64,000 bases of DNA from Sepiola atlantica (GCA_963556195.1 OY744532.1:77738304-77802303); one strand, 5' to 3'. Positions 10,640-20,826 are shown, numbered from the stretch's first letter. Made by a program: numbers and translations. Notes: generated by a model from the sequence alone, not told the origin.

Positions 10640-11090
10640 GTTTTCTCATTATCATTACACTTCCTTTTAGTTACTCTTCTTTATTTAGATACTACGAATA
10701 CAAGCGCATTCAAATGATTTGTCCGTCTGGATTATGTCCGTGTAATCACTTAAGTTTACCCGATTAAATCTTTAACACATGAAAACTTTGTTCAACGTTG
10801 TTAGCAGGTGTGTTCAACGGTGATACATTTCAAATGCTATTCAAAGTATTTTTTTACTCGAAAGTCTGATATTTTTGTGTTTCATAAAACACGAAACATG
10901 CGCTATTTTTACAAAGAATACAAAAGTTGTCGGATAATGGAATAAAGAAGAGTTCGATAAACGCCATTTTGAAAGTAACGAAGTTATCGCTACAAAACGT
11001 GTTGCATTTTAACACTGGACCACATTCTCAAATCATGTTTCACATAATATGATACAAAGATAATTTTTTTTATTGGTTTTCAATTAAAAT
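10640..11090. other. No gene recognised
   Basis: AT-rich sequence with no clear repeat or reading frame. Confidence 0.5.
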
Positions 11091-11102
11091 AAGCTTTTAG
11101 TC

Positions 11103-11702
11103 CAGGGGGCGGGCAACCTCCGGCACGCGGGCCACATCCGGTTCGCGAAGGTTTAGCGTCCGGCTCGCCACCCTGCTATGCTTTACTATTGCAATCCGAG
11201 CCGCGGACCTCCCAGTAAAACTCATATCATTTTGTGACATAGACGTAAAAGTAGGTTTCAATTAAGATTCACAGTGGGATAAAAATGTATGAATATCAGC
11301 GAGCGATGATGCATGTATATTTCATTTTTCTTTAACTATTAAGAGATAAAAAGAGAAAAAGAGAAAGAGAGAGGCAAAGAGGAAACGTGAGACGAGGAAA
11401 GGGCATGAAACAGAGAACCTATGTGAGGTGTGTCAAAACGAATGCTGGATCAACTTGCTACTTCCCCCGTCATTATTTTTTATGATTCCAAAATGGCTCT
11501 TCGTCGACGCCTTTTATAACATCACATACAGAAGTCTCTTAAGAAAAACTATCAGATTTGTCGAGTGTTCAATGCAATTTTTGCACAATTTTTTCATGTA
11601 AACAAAATATAGTAATTCTGAGATTTCGTTTTTCACTCCGGTCCGCGATCTCCTTCCAAAAGTCTCATCTGGCCCTCACTCTGAAAAGGTTGCCCGCCCC
11701 TG
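11103..11702 (+). mobile_element. hAT-type MITE, 600 bp, with perfect 8-bp target duplication
   Basis: The element begins CAGGGGGCGGGCAACCT and ends AGGTTGCCCGCCCCTG. These are inverted copies about 17 bp long that differ by one G. It is flanked on both sides by TTTTAGTC (11095-11102 and 11703-11710), an exact 8-bp duplication. Eight-base duplications with CAG..CTG ends are typical of the hAT superfamily. The ends are GC-rich while the centre is AT- and purine-rich. No transposase frame was found, so it is non-autonomous and would need a hAT transposase from elsewhere. Confidence 0.9.
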
Positions 11703-11710
11703 TTTTAGTC

Positions 11711-12060
11711 GAAGTCTAGATTTAATATATTAGCCCCTTTTATTTCTTTACGTCTCAGTTTAAGCAAATTGGATTTATCGCGTTTTGCATTCGAACTCTT
11801 CAATTATTAAATTCGAGTCATAGCAAAGCAATCATTTGATCTAAACTTTATTAGGTGAGAATGCATCAATTATTGGCCAAGATATGACCTTTTTTTCTAT
11901 TCTTTTCCAAAAAGTGTCAACTATGTTCCTTTTTTGGCAAACAAAATCAAAAATTGTTTGAATAAAAGAACAAGCAATTTTTCCATCCAAATATTAAGCT
12001 GTTACACACGAAGTTTATTTATTTTGTTGTTGTTGCTATTGTTGGGCCCAAACAAAGCAT
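11711..12060. other. No gene recognised
   Basis: AT-rich DNA. The right end is the 3' untranslated tail of the minus-strand LINE below, with (CAA)n-like sequence near 12020-12045 on the minus strand. Confidence 0.5.
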
Positions 12061-12622
12061 ATTGCCACTGTGGCCTAAGGGGCTACTCTGATAAGGTGCC
12101 AAGTGGGGAGTTGGGAAACAAGATCTTTATTCACATTACATTTAAATTTATGCATGTTGCTAGGTCGGGAAAACAGGAGCAGGGAGGGAATTTCAAAGGA
12201 AAGCGGACCGACAAAATAAGCTATTTGAATAGAAAATACTTCTGCATCGAGGGACCCATACAATGAAAGTGGTGGATTTTTTCTGCTAGTTGGGTTGGTC
12301 GAGCTATTTACGTTAAAGGGGGTACAGATTTCGTGGAGGTACTTGTAAAACAAGCACAGGGATGCAAAACTACGGCGATGCGACAGAAGCTGGAGCTTAG
12401 CAGACAATACGAGACTCATTAGGTTACGGGCTCTTTTCTGCATCCTGTCTAAGAGAAAGAGACTAGTAGCTGATGAACCAGCGAAGATGTGGCAACGATG
12501 CTCCATGCACAGGCGAATGGTGGCTATATAGAGATATAGGATACTGGCATGTGTGAAGAAGTTTTCTAGCCAGGTAGAGGGAGTTTACCTTTTTTACGGC
12601 AGACTTGGCAACATCTTCTATG
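12020..12622 (-). pseudogene. LINE reverse transcriptase C-terminal region and 3' tail (CR1/jockey-like), broken
   Basis: The minus strand encodes the end of a non-LTR retrotransposon polyprotein. Segments include VAKSAVKKVNSLYLARK (near 12600-12540), MEHRCHIFAGSSATSLFLLD (12506 downward), LLSHRRSFASLCLFYKYLH and, near the end, MHKFKCNVNKDL. This order (..MEYC.H.WAG.. LL..RR..ASL.LFYKY .. FK.NVN..L) is characteristic of CR1/jockey-related LINEs. Frameshifts separate the parts. The 3' tail (TTATCAGAGTAGCCCCTTA and CAGTGGCAATA, minus strand) matches the piece at about 44085-44125. The coding region continues beyond the mariner insertion at 13214-13245. Confidence 0.8.
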
Positions 12623-12624
12623 TA

Positions 12625-13211
12625 CAGGGTGATTCATAAGTCACTTAGCTATTTAAAATGATTACCATATGAAGCACAAACATACTATGAACTTTTGATG
12701 ATTGTTATCTTACTCTCTAATTACTGCTATTTGTTATTTTAAATTTGTTCGTTTATATATTTGTTTCTATATATATTTATTTTTATTTATTTAAATTTGT
12801 GTAAATCATCATATGTGCTTTTTTTTCAGGCAGTATGTTATTTACAATTGAAGAGGGAATTTTTTCCAAATTTGATGAATCTCCCACACTTGTTGAAAGG
12901 CAATGGAAACGTGATGTGAACAGAAAGCCTCCTTCGCACAAAACCATGCGCGCAATTTTTTTAAAAATTCAAGGAAAATGGAAGCGTCCAAGATGCTCAA
13001 AAACCAGGTGCTCCGAAACGTAATGATGCAAAAGAAGAAGAAATCCAAACTTTGTTTGACACAAAACCTTCAACATCAATTCGCCAGGCTGCTCAAGTGT
13101 TATCGACATCATATAGCTGCGTTCAACAAACCCTTCAAGCTGTTGGGCTTAAGAATTTTCATGCCCAAACATTTCAAAAATAAATAGCTAAGTGACTTAT
13201 GAATCACCCTG
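12625..13211 (+). mobile_element. Tc1/mariner-type element, internally deleted, nested in a LINE
   Basis: The terminal inverted repeats are perfect over at least 31 bp. The left end is CAGGGTGATTCATAAGTCAC and continues ACTTAGCTATTTA; the right end is its inverse, finishing GAATCACCCTG. Both ends are flanked by TA (12623-12624 and 13212-13213), the target duplication of the Tc1/mariner superfamily. The 587-bp element is too short for a full transposase of about 340 residues. It interrupts the minus-strand LINE whose frame resumes at 13214. Confidence 0.92.
12835..13183 (+). pseudogene. Mariner-type transposase N-terminal helix-turn-helix fragment, catalytic domain absent
   Basis: It starts at a real ATG (12835). 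The first helix-turn-helix region reads MLFTIEEGIFSKF, then TLVERQWKRDVNRKPPSHKT. An extra G near 12978-12980 breaks the frame. One frame over, ENGSVQDAQKPGAPKRNDAK and DTKPSTSIRQAAQVLSTSYS continue the paired HTH domain to about 13181. These are the DNA-binding modules that recognise the inverted repeats. The DDE/D catalytic domain is missing entirely, and the right inverted repeat begins at once. Without the one-base insertion it would be a DNA-binding-domain-only protein of about 115 residues. Confidence 0.8.
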
Positions 13212-13213
13212 TA

Positions 13214-13250
13214 CTTATTCCACTTCATGTTGTCTGAGAATGAACTTTTA
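13214..13250 (-). pseudogene. LINE fragment continuing across the mariner insertion
   Basis: The minus strand reads SDNMKWNKYIEDVAKSAVKK when this piece is joined to 12622 downward across the TA. That matches the W..HI..VAK.A.KK segment of LINE reverse transcriptases, so the mariner-type element landed inside an existing LINE copy. Confidence 0.6.
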
Positions 13251-13740
13251 TTTCAATCAAAATAAAAAAAAATAAGATGCAATAATAAATCAAACAAGGA
13301 AATGTACAATCAAAATGTAATGTATTTACATGAATTATAGCAAAATATTTTCAGAAGGATGTAGTAATAATCTCTCAGTTTTTGTTTTTGTTTTAGTAGT
13401 TGAATTCTTTTCCTGTCTTACTTTCCTCAACAGCGCGTGTCAATGGATCATAACACGTGTAGCAGACACCTCTGGAACGCAAACCACAGTGGGGATTACT
13501 CTATCTTTGTGTGAAACGATCCAGGAAGGCAATTTGGCTAGATAGCATTTATGGACAAATGACACCAGTGCTACATAACCACCTCCTGGCGGAGGGGCCC
13601 CTCTACTTCCGAAAACCAGTCGAGGAATGAGGGCCGAATCTGCGAAGTGGCCCCTCCTGATGATCGTGTGTGTTGGATCCGGTAGCGGATTATTCAAATC
13701 CTCGAAAAGAATCTGAAAGATGTTGTTACAGTGTGTGCTT
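13251..13740. other. No gene recognised
   Basis: Frames are open on both strands around 13440-13697 but match no family I recognise. The GC-richer part at 13540-13690 could be an unidentified repeat. Confidence 0.4.
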
Positions 13741-13742
13741 CA

Positions 13743-14837
13743 TTAATTTTTTTTTTAACTTGGCGATTATAGCCCGAATTCAAGTCAATAATCACTCATG
13801 AATGATTAGAAATATAAAAAGATAGGATACGTACATGTTATTTAAAAAGATGTAAAAGAGACCATAATTCCATGTATAAAAAATATGTGTGTATATACAT
13901 ATATGTATATATACATGTTATTTAAAAAGATGTAAAAGGGACCATAATTCCATGTATAAAAAATATGTGTGTATATAAATATATGTATATATACATGTTA
14001 TTCAAAAAGATGTAAAAGGGACCAAAATTCCATGTATAAAAAATATGTGTGTATATACATATATGTATATATACATGTTATTTAAAAAGATGTAAAAGGG
14101 ACCAAAATTCCATGTATAAAATATATGTGTGTATATACATATATATATATATACATGTTATTTAAAAAGATGTAAAAGGGACCATAATTCCATGTATAAA
14201 AAATATGTGTGTATATACATATATGTATATATACATGTTATTTAAAAAGATGTAAAAGGGACCAAAATTCCATGTATAAAATATATGTGTGTATATACAT
14301 ATATATATATATATACATGTTATTTAAAAAGATGTAAAAGGGACCATAATTCCATGTATAAAAAATATGTGTGTATATACATATATGTATATATACATGT
14401 TATTTAAAAAGATGTAAAAGGGACCATAATTCCATGTATAAAAAATATGTGTGTATATACATATATGTATATATACATGTTATTTAAAAAGATGTAAAAG
14501 GGACCAAAATTCCATGTATAAAAAATATGTGTGTATATACATATATGTATATATACATGTTATTTAAAAAGATGTAAAGGGACCATAATTCCATGTATAA
14601 AAAATATGTGTGTATATACATATATGTATATATACATGTTATTTAAAAAGATGTAAAAGGGACCATAATTCCATGTATAAAAAATATGTGTGTATATACA
14701 TATATGTATATATACATGTTATTTAAAAAGATGTAAAGGGACCATAATTCCATGTATGTAAAATTAAAAAAAATTGATAATGAATATTGACTGTAATTCG
14801 GGCTATAATCGCCAAGTTTAAAAAAAAAAAATTAATT
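13743..14837. mobile_element. Terminal-inverted-repeat element filled with an 80-bp tandem repeat
   Basis: The left end (13743 on) reads TTAATTTTTTTTTTAACTTG then GCGATTATAGCCCGAATT. The right end (about 14790-14837) is its inverted copy. The arms match over about 45 bp. Between them an 80-bp unit (TACATGTTATTTAAAAAGAT...) is repeated 12 times, starting at 13832, 13912, 13992, 14072, 14152, 14232, 14314, 14394, 14474, 14554, 14633 and 14713. The last copy is partial. Copies differ by a few bases and by AT length changes. No transposase was seen. ATTAAT at both ends may include the target duplication. Superfamily unknown. Confidence 0.75.
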
Positions 14838-15220
14838 TGTTTTTGTACAATGTGCACTAAGGATGACCACACCAATAAATAAATAAATGCATCGGATCAT
14901 TTTACAAATATCTTGATGTTAGCAGAAACAATTGTCTGCAAAATAAAAAAATAAGTTGGAAAAAATTATATGAATTTGTCCTCTGTGGTATTGAACTACA
15001 TAAAAATACTAAATATATAAGCTGAAGAGAGCCGGGTGGTTAAGTCCTTCTGAGCTTGAAACCGACGTTTGTACTAATTTTTCTGACCCCGTCTTCTGTT
15101 TCTTTATAAGTTTGCTTATTTCTTGCAGGTGTTGCAACACTAAAATGTTGAGATAGTTCCGTGGTTATCAGTCACTGATGATTCATCACTGAGTTTAATA
15201 TTGATATTGATTTTGCTAGA
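14838..15220. other. No gene recognised
   Basis: AT-rich DNA. A tRNA A-box-like GGTGGTTAAG occurs near 15035, but no B box follows at a suitable distance. Confidence 0.4.
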
Positions 15221-15223
15221 TTT

Positions 15224-15507
15224 ATACTTACCTGGCACACAGGGGCATCTGAGCCTTTTGCCCGGATCAAAGTTAGCATCTGTTCTGGTCGGCCTCAAGA
15301 GGCCATCTTCTTAGGGATTAGCTCAACTTTTTAGGGTGATACATTGGTTTGTTGCCGATCGCCTGAGGCACCCTCATCAGAATATACCGACGGTGCCGAT
15401 CATGGCAAATTTTGCATCCGTCCAGATTGCCCCCTATTGGGATGGGAGAGCTGGATTAACCACTATAAACTGACCTTGTGCCTAACTTTTTCCGCAGAGA
15501 GAGGCCG
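15224..15507 (+). mobile_element. snRNA-headed SINE, diverged copy A (U1-like start, U2-like second segment)
   Basis: It begins ATACTTACCTGGCA (15224-15237), identical to the first 14 bases of U1 snRNA. This is followed by CCTTTTG.CCGGATCAAAGTT..CATCTGTTC (15254-15286), which resembles U2 snRNA 5' sequence. The body then shares CGCCTGAGGC.CCC, CCGACGG.GC, GGCAAATTTTG and CCTTGTGCCTAACT with the copies at 18067, 26811, 27311 and 47189. It is older or a separate subfamily. No target duplication was found. Confidence 0.6.
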
Positions 15508-16224
15508 ATGAACAAACTTCGTGAGAAAACGTTAAATAGTTTTACGTTAAACTAAATGTGATATTTGTGTTTTTGTTGTTAGGTACAAAGATGGATGTCA
15601 AAGTGAATATGAGGAGCTTGAGGGCGAGGAGGATGCGATAAGAGAGAGAGAGTAGAGACAGGGTGTAAAGGGACTGGAAAAAAAGATACGGGAGACATAA
15701 CGACGGAGAGGTGTAGGATGAGATCCGAGGAAAGTATTGGAAAGGGAGGGGAGTTCAAACGTGCGAGAGGTCAGCGGGAACCGGGCAATAAAAAGCCGGA
15801 TGGATAAAAGTTTTATAGCATTGCTTGTCTTTGATTATCACCAGGGTGTGAAAAATGGGACGGTAGGTCGAAACTAGTGGTTTGTACTTTAGATAATAAG
15901 GCTCCGATTTAGAGAGCATTAAGTCCGTTCTGAACCAGAGTGGTAGTTCCTGTCCTGTCTTCGACTCTTCTTTCCTAGCACATTTTGCTTCTAGTGTCTG
16001 CTTCTTTTTTGTCAGATGGAGGTATGGCTGGGTTCCGTTTTAGGAGACCGTCCCTCAGTCATTACTTCTTTAGTCAGTAGGAGAGGGGTTATTGTCGGTG
16101 CATTGATGCGCTTCCACTGGGTAATGCCAACGGGTCCGTTCCGAGCTATTTTTTGTTCCCTTCTAGAGTGCCACCCGTGGGAGCTAGATTTTCTTTTCTA
16201 CGTTAAACTGATTTCATATTTAAC

Positions 16225-16259
16225 CAGTGTTGCCAATTATATATATAGGTAATAAATAA

Positions 16260-16341
<82 letters not shown>

Positions 16342-16511
16342 TACAGAGTTAAAATCTAGTGGGTTTTTTTTAGCGATTTTATTGTTTTCGATCTAGCGGG
16401 TTTTGAAAATCTCAGTTGCCAATAATGATGAAAAGTTACAAATCTAGCGATTTTCTGGCGATTTTAGTTTCTCAATCTAGCGGGTTTTGAAAATCTCAGT
16501 TGGCAACACTG
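16225..16511. mobile_element. Small MITE with CAGTGTTGCC ends around an (AT)n tract
   Basis: CAGTGTTGCCAA (16225) and TTGGCAACACTG (ending 16511) are inverted repeats. Inside is an (AT)n tract (16265-16339) and a duplicated segment of about 80 bases containing ATCTAGCGGGTTTTGAAAAT (near 16392 and 16477). The flanking bases share TTTAAC with a one-base offset, so the target duplication is not clean. The superfamily is uncertain; hAT-like ends are possible. Confidence 0.6.
16265..16339. repeat. (AT)n microsatellite
   Basis: About 75 bases of AT inside the MITE above. Confidence 0.95.
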
Positions 16512-16867
16512 GTTTAACCTTGCTGCAAACAGAGGAGCAGGTAACCCCCAAGGTGCATGGGTTAAATAGAACCTTTCGTTCCTATAACATTAAACCGAAT
16601 CCGTTGGTATATGGATAGATCTATATCGTTAATAACTATTTAAAGATATTTTGAAGAGGGAGATATAGAAGCTTTATACCAAAATGCCTGAATTGGGTAA
16701 AAGGGTTGATATGCCGTAGGAAAATAAACTGACAACTAATTTCACAAGCAATATGAAAGAATTGACTGTTTATCAGAATAGATAGAATGCTATATATTTC
16801 CTGAAAACAGTGAGTCGAAATAGAAAAATGTTAAGATTTGATAAAAGAGAAAGTACAATTATCAAAG

Positions 16868-17078
16868 TGTTACACCGGCCGTTCTTACACAGGAGAAACT
16901 ACACCGGTTGTCACTATAAATAGTGGGAGTCACCAGAGACACAGAGAAGACAAAGCACAGTCTTGTAACTGTCTAGCCAAGTGCTAGTCAAGTTTCTTAC
17001 TTTGTTAATACACTTGTTAAACCAACCCTCGACTTGACTTCCTTTATTTATTATTTACTGTTGGACAACTTCACAACA
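16868..17078 (+). mobile_element. Solo LTR, copy 2, with 5-bp target duplication
   Basis: This 211-base LTR starts TGTTACACCGGCCG and ends CTTCACAACA. It is flanked by CAAAG on both sides (16863-16867 and 17079-17083), a perfect 5-bp target duplication. A TATA-like CTATAAATAG lies near 16914. It matches copy 1 at 4752-4948 except for an extra segment near 16990-17018. Five-base duplications and short LTRs fit Ty3/gypsy-type elements. No internal region is present, so it is a recombination remnant. Confidence 0.9.
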
Positions 17079-17104
17079 CAAAGTTATATGAGTATAAAAA
17101 AAAA

Positions 17105-17310
17105 GTAGAGTGATAAACCGTAGTCGAGGGTGACCAGAAGGCTCCCTTTTCATTAGCTACTACACCGAGATGTAGGGGAGCGCGCCATTCTTTTCCCAGT
17201 GTTACTCCACTTATCATTGATCGTCACCTTATAATGATGTGAAGAACCAAGTGCCTTTTTAGTGTTTGGTATGACTCGACCGTGGATTGAACCGTAGTCT
17301 CCCGGCCCTT
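17105..17310 (-). mobile_element. Probable tRNA-derived SINE
   Basis: On the minus strand GGTTCAATCC (about 17291-17282), a good Pol III B box, is followed by CACGGTCGAGTC and, further on, GGCACTTGGTTCTTC. This is the layout of tRNA-derived SINE bodies. An A box is not clear, and no target duplication was identified. Confidence 0.4.
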
Positions 17311-17696
17311 TACAAATTAATATTTAAACATTACTTAATTAAATAAAGTACACATTATAAATAAATGTTTGAAGATATTAAGAATTTAAAGCATACAATT
17401 GTTTACCAAAATTACCGGATCGGCACGAAATAACCCGAAAGTAGTTGATATGCTGTAAAACAACATAACCAACACTCAGCAGTTCTTTCTGCATTGGTGT
17501 CTTGTTTTTGCTTATTGATAGATTCGTTGTTGTTGTTGTTTTTACGACATATGAACATTTAAAGTTATTTAATGCCGAAGACAGTTATTTTGGTAAAACA
17601 ATTTATGCTTCAAGTTCTCAATATTTCCAATATTTAAGAAATTCTATTTTGTATACGGACGGTTTGTAGATTAATTTGTTTTGTAGGCATATTGTT

Positions 17697-18047
17697 GGCA
17701 TCCGTCTGTCTCGAGAGACACTAGAGTTCTGCTACTTAGATTGGTCCGTTGCCAAATTGCAGAGTCTGTTGTGATTGTGCAGACGTATCCTGGATCGGCA
17801 GGGTCTGTTACAGTTGCCACAGATGTAGGTGGCGTCTGTTACAGCCCTCTGACGTCTGCACTCGCTCCTCTTCCTCCACTGCTGGTCTCTCCTCTCCTCA
17901 CTATGTTTGCATCATACTTTACAGCTCTATTCCAGCGACTTCGATCTTCAGCGACGGACTTTCGGTCTGTTGGGTCGATGCCGCCTACCCTCGTGCCTCT
18001 CTTGCAGACATCCTTGTAGCGTAAGGCAAATCTTCTTGTTGGTCTGC
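17697..18047 (-). pseudogene. LINE 3' end, same family as the copy at 57.9-59.5 kb
   Basis: The reverse complement matches 59110-59461. Shared parts include the terminal GACAGACGGATGCCAAC, the TCTGTGGCAACTG region and the CTGAAGATCG stretch. The coding strand is minus, and what remains is the C-terminal tail of the polyprotein plus 3' sequence. A U2-headed SINE inserted directly beside it (target duplication 18048-18066). Confidence 0.7.
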
Positions 18048-18066
18048 TATCCTACATATCACACAG

Positions 18067-18415
18067 CTCTCTCTCTTGTCCTTTTGGCTAAGATCAAAGT
18101 GTAGTATCTGTTCCGATGGATACTGCACCCCATAGACTGGTATTGTCTTGGCCTTCGAGGCTTGATTTACGCCGGTCTATGGGTCTGTCCTGTGCAGTTC
18201 TAGGAGGTCCACCCTCCCAGGCTTCGCCTCCCCTCTTTGGGGAGGAGTAAGTTTATTGCTTACTGCCTGAGGCGCCCCTACCGGGGAATGCCGACGGGGC
18301 TACCCAGGCAATTTTTGAACCCCACTTTCCCTGACCCGACCTTGGGTCACATCTTACTTGTGGGAGTAAGATAAAAACTGGCCTTGTGCCACACTCCTGG
18401 AGAGGAGTAAATCAA
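18067..18415 (+). mobile_element. snRNA-headed SINE, copy B, with 19-bp target duplication
   Basis: The copy is flanked by TATCCTACATATCACACAG at 18048-18066 and 18416-18434, an exact 19-bp duplication of the kind made by LINE-driven insertion. Its head includes CCTTTTGGCTAAGATCAAAG and TGTAGTATCTGTTC, nearly identical to the U2 snRNA 5' region, including the GTAGTA branch-point-recognition bases. A hairpin CCATAGACTGG / CCGGTCTATGG (18130-18140, 18172-18182) follows. A long body then contains CAATTTTTGA (18309-18318), which resembles an Sm-protein binding site. It does not end in poly-A; the 3' end is GAGGAGTAAATCAA. A full-length copy is about 350 bases. Confidence 0.88.
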
Positions 18416-18434
18416 TATCCTACATATCACACAG

Positions 18435-20820
18435 GACAGCAAGTTTTGGTATTTGCGATTTTAAGAATTAAGAAGTAAGATGCTATTTTGGTATTGTACT
18501 CATTTCGTATACTGACGCAATATTAATGTATCAGTATTTTAAAGAATGGTGTCAAGTTTAGAGATAATTTAATACGTGGGTGTATTTCAGTTTGTAATCG
18601 CAAATTGCTAAAAAATGTATGGAAAAACAGAGGTGTAAAAATAGGTGAGATTCTATTATCTATTGCGCGTATGTAAGGCGTAATTTTAATTGATTATATA
18701 ATGGAGACTATGAAGGATTCGGTATTTGTTTTAACGTAAGTAATTTTTTAGAAGAGCATGAATAAGTTGATGGACAGGAATGTGAAAGATGATTACGGAA
18801 ATGTCGACTTGTATGAATCCCTGTATTGGAAATAATTTACTTACGAAGGACGCCTATATACATGCATTTAAACATCAATGTGTATTAGCTCTTCGAAGGC
18901 GAAATGGTATATATAATTTTATCCATACAGGAAAATTTACGAAATATATAATTGCATATTTCTTTTGAACGAATGTACGTCTTTATCTGAAAATTGACAT
19001 AGTCAGATTAAATGTAGACGTTTTTGGTTTTTAATAATGCCATATAGAATTATTTCTGAAATCGGTGAAACGGAAAATATGTTTCTTATTAAATATTCGC
19101 TACAGGTGAGATGAGTGGCGAGGGGGTTGATAGAAATAGTAGAGTGGCAATATTCCGTTTTTCTTTATTACGCAGAACTAAATATTTAAAGTGAAAAAAA
19201 AACAGATTTTACATATTTTTAGAAGAAAAGGCCAAACAAAAATCTGACCAATCAGAATGTGTTTTCAATTTTTTTTATTAACGCTATTCCGGTAGAGGGA
19301 GATCATCGTCATTATTTTATATGTATAAGAGAGTGAACCTCAAAGCTCTAAGAAATATATGATAAATATTAATAATCATATCTACTGGCATTCATACATC
19401 ATAATAAGCGTTACTAAATTAAAATTTGATTTGTTAAATAAATGAGACTCAATTTCCATTACCCTTTAATAATTCTTATAAATAATATGAGATGCTTTCT
19501 ATCTGGTTTCGCAAAACTAATATCTCGAAAAATCTTTAAAGAACTTAACTTTTTTAAAGTAGTATCCGTCACTTTGATGTTAAATAGTAATGGGTACGTT
19601 CGCTAGTACATATCTGATGATTTAAATTCTCAGCGGGGGACATTAACAGGAAATCAGGTTATGGGGGGGTCAGCGTATGCACTCAGATGTCACATCGATC
19701 TGCTAGAAACGGACGTGAAGTAATATGGCTTATAAAAGAGAGAGAGCGGGAGAAGTAGAAATTTGTTTGGAAACTGTGAAGCGAACAGCACGTACAAGGA
19801 AATGACTTAAGATTATAAACAAAGGAGAAAAGGCCCCAGATTTCTGTAACTCAAGTATATCCCCCTTCCTGCTAGCCAAAAAGAAAGCGACGTCAACAGC
19901 TTAATAAATGGTCCTTCTCTAAATTCAGTATGTTTACATTTTAATTGCTGGTGCTCCAGTCACAAAAAGAAGCGGCGGACCGAGGTATGATTTAATTGTG
20001 GTGTTATGATTTGTACTGTATTTTATTTGTATCGTGACACACTAGACCTTAGACCACCCCTTGGAAGGGGATTATATGCAAAAGTGAGAGCACAAGGTTA
20101 AACCAAAACAAAGACTAGAGAATTACGTGTCGGTTTTATTTGACGAAACGTGTATGTCTAATGTTAACGAATAGTTCACGAAGAGTACATTTTCATAAAG
20201 TCTTCCATCCCTGCTGCCTGGTTAATTGTTATGCTTGGGTTAGATTCAGTGTTAAAGTTGAGAAAATCGTCTTGCAACTATAAAGGTTTCCCGCACAACT
20301 CACATCTTTGAAGGTGAAATCACGACTTTTTTATTTTCAAGGTCATCTCTGACACGGTTAAGTCACCTGCAGTGACTTTACCATTAACTTCATAACTGCT
20401 TTCACACTTTTCTACACTGTTTTAACCATTTTTAAATAACATATAGTTGGTTGGTTTGTGGTTGGGTTTTATAACATCAGTTATATGATTATATAACTAT
20501 ATTATATAACTATATTATAATTATATATATTAGTTACTAATATTATATAATATATATTAATCATGATTAGTTTATATAAGAGACTTAAATTTTCTATTTA
20601 AACCGCTCTCATAATTTTACTCGTCAATCAGAACGCACGACATATTTCGCCTTGACGACTAATTAAGATCGTTAATATACAAGTGTGATAAAGGTTGGTT
20701 GATTGTTGGTGTTTCCGGCATTTTTTAACCATCGTTTTTTTGTGTACAATTTGTATGAAGCTTTATTTGTTTTTGGAATAGTTTATTTTGTAAAATGAAA
20801 TAGTCTGTAACTGTAAGTTT
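18435..20820. other. No gene recognised
   Basis: About 2.4 kb of AT-rich, mostly unique-looking DNA with no long frame on either strand. TATATAA-rich DNA lies at 20480-20580. I see no transposon ends. Confidence 0.5.
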
Positions 20821-20826
20821 GTATTT

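Noticed and set aside
15025..15075. tRNA gene or tRNA-derived SINE head (GGGTGGTTAAG)
   Set aside because: No B box at the right distance and no cloverleaf could be drawn.
15170..15200. Hammerhead core at CTGATGATTCATCACTGA
   Set aside because: No GAAA follows a stem II. The match is only to CTGATGA.
19612..19650. Hammerhead core at CTGATGATTTAAATTCTCAG
   Set aside because: No GAAA and no stem.
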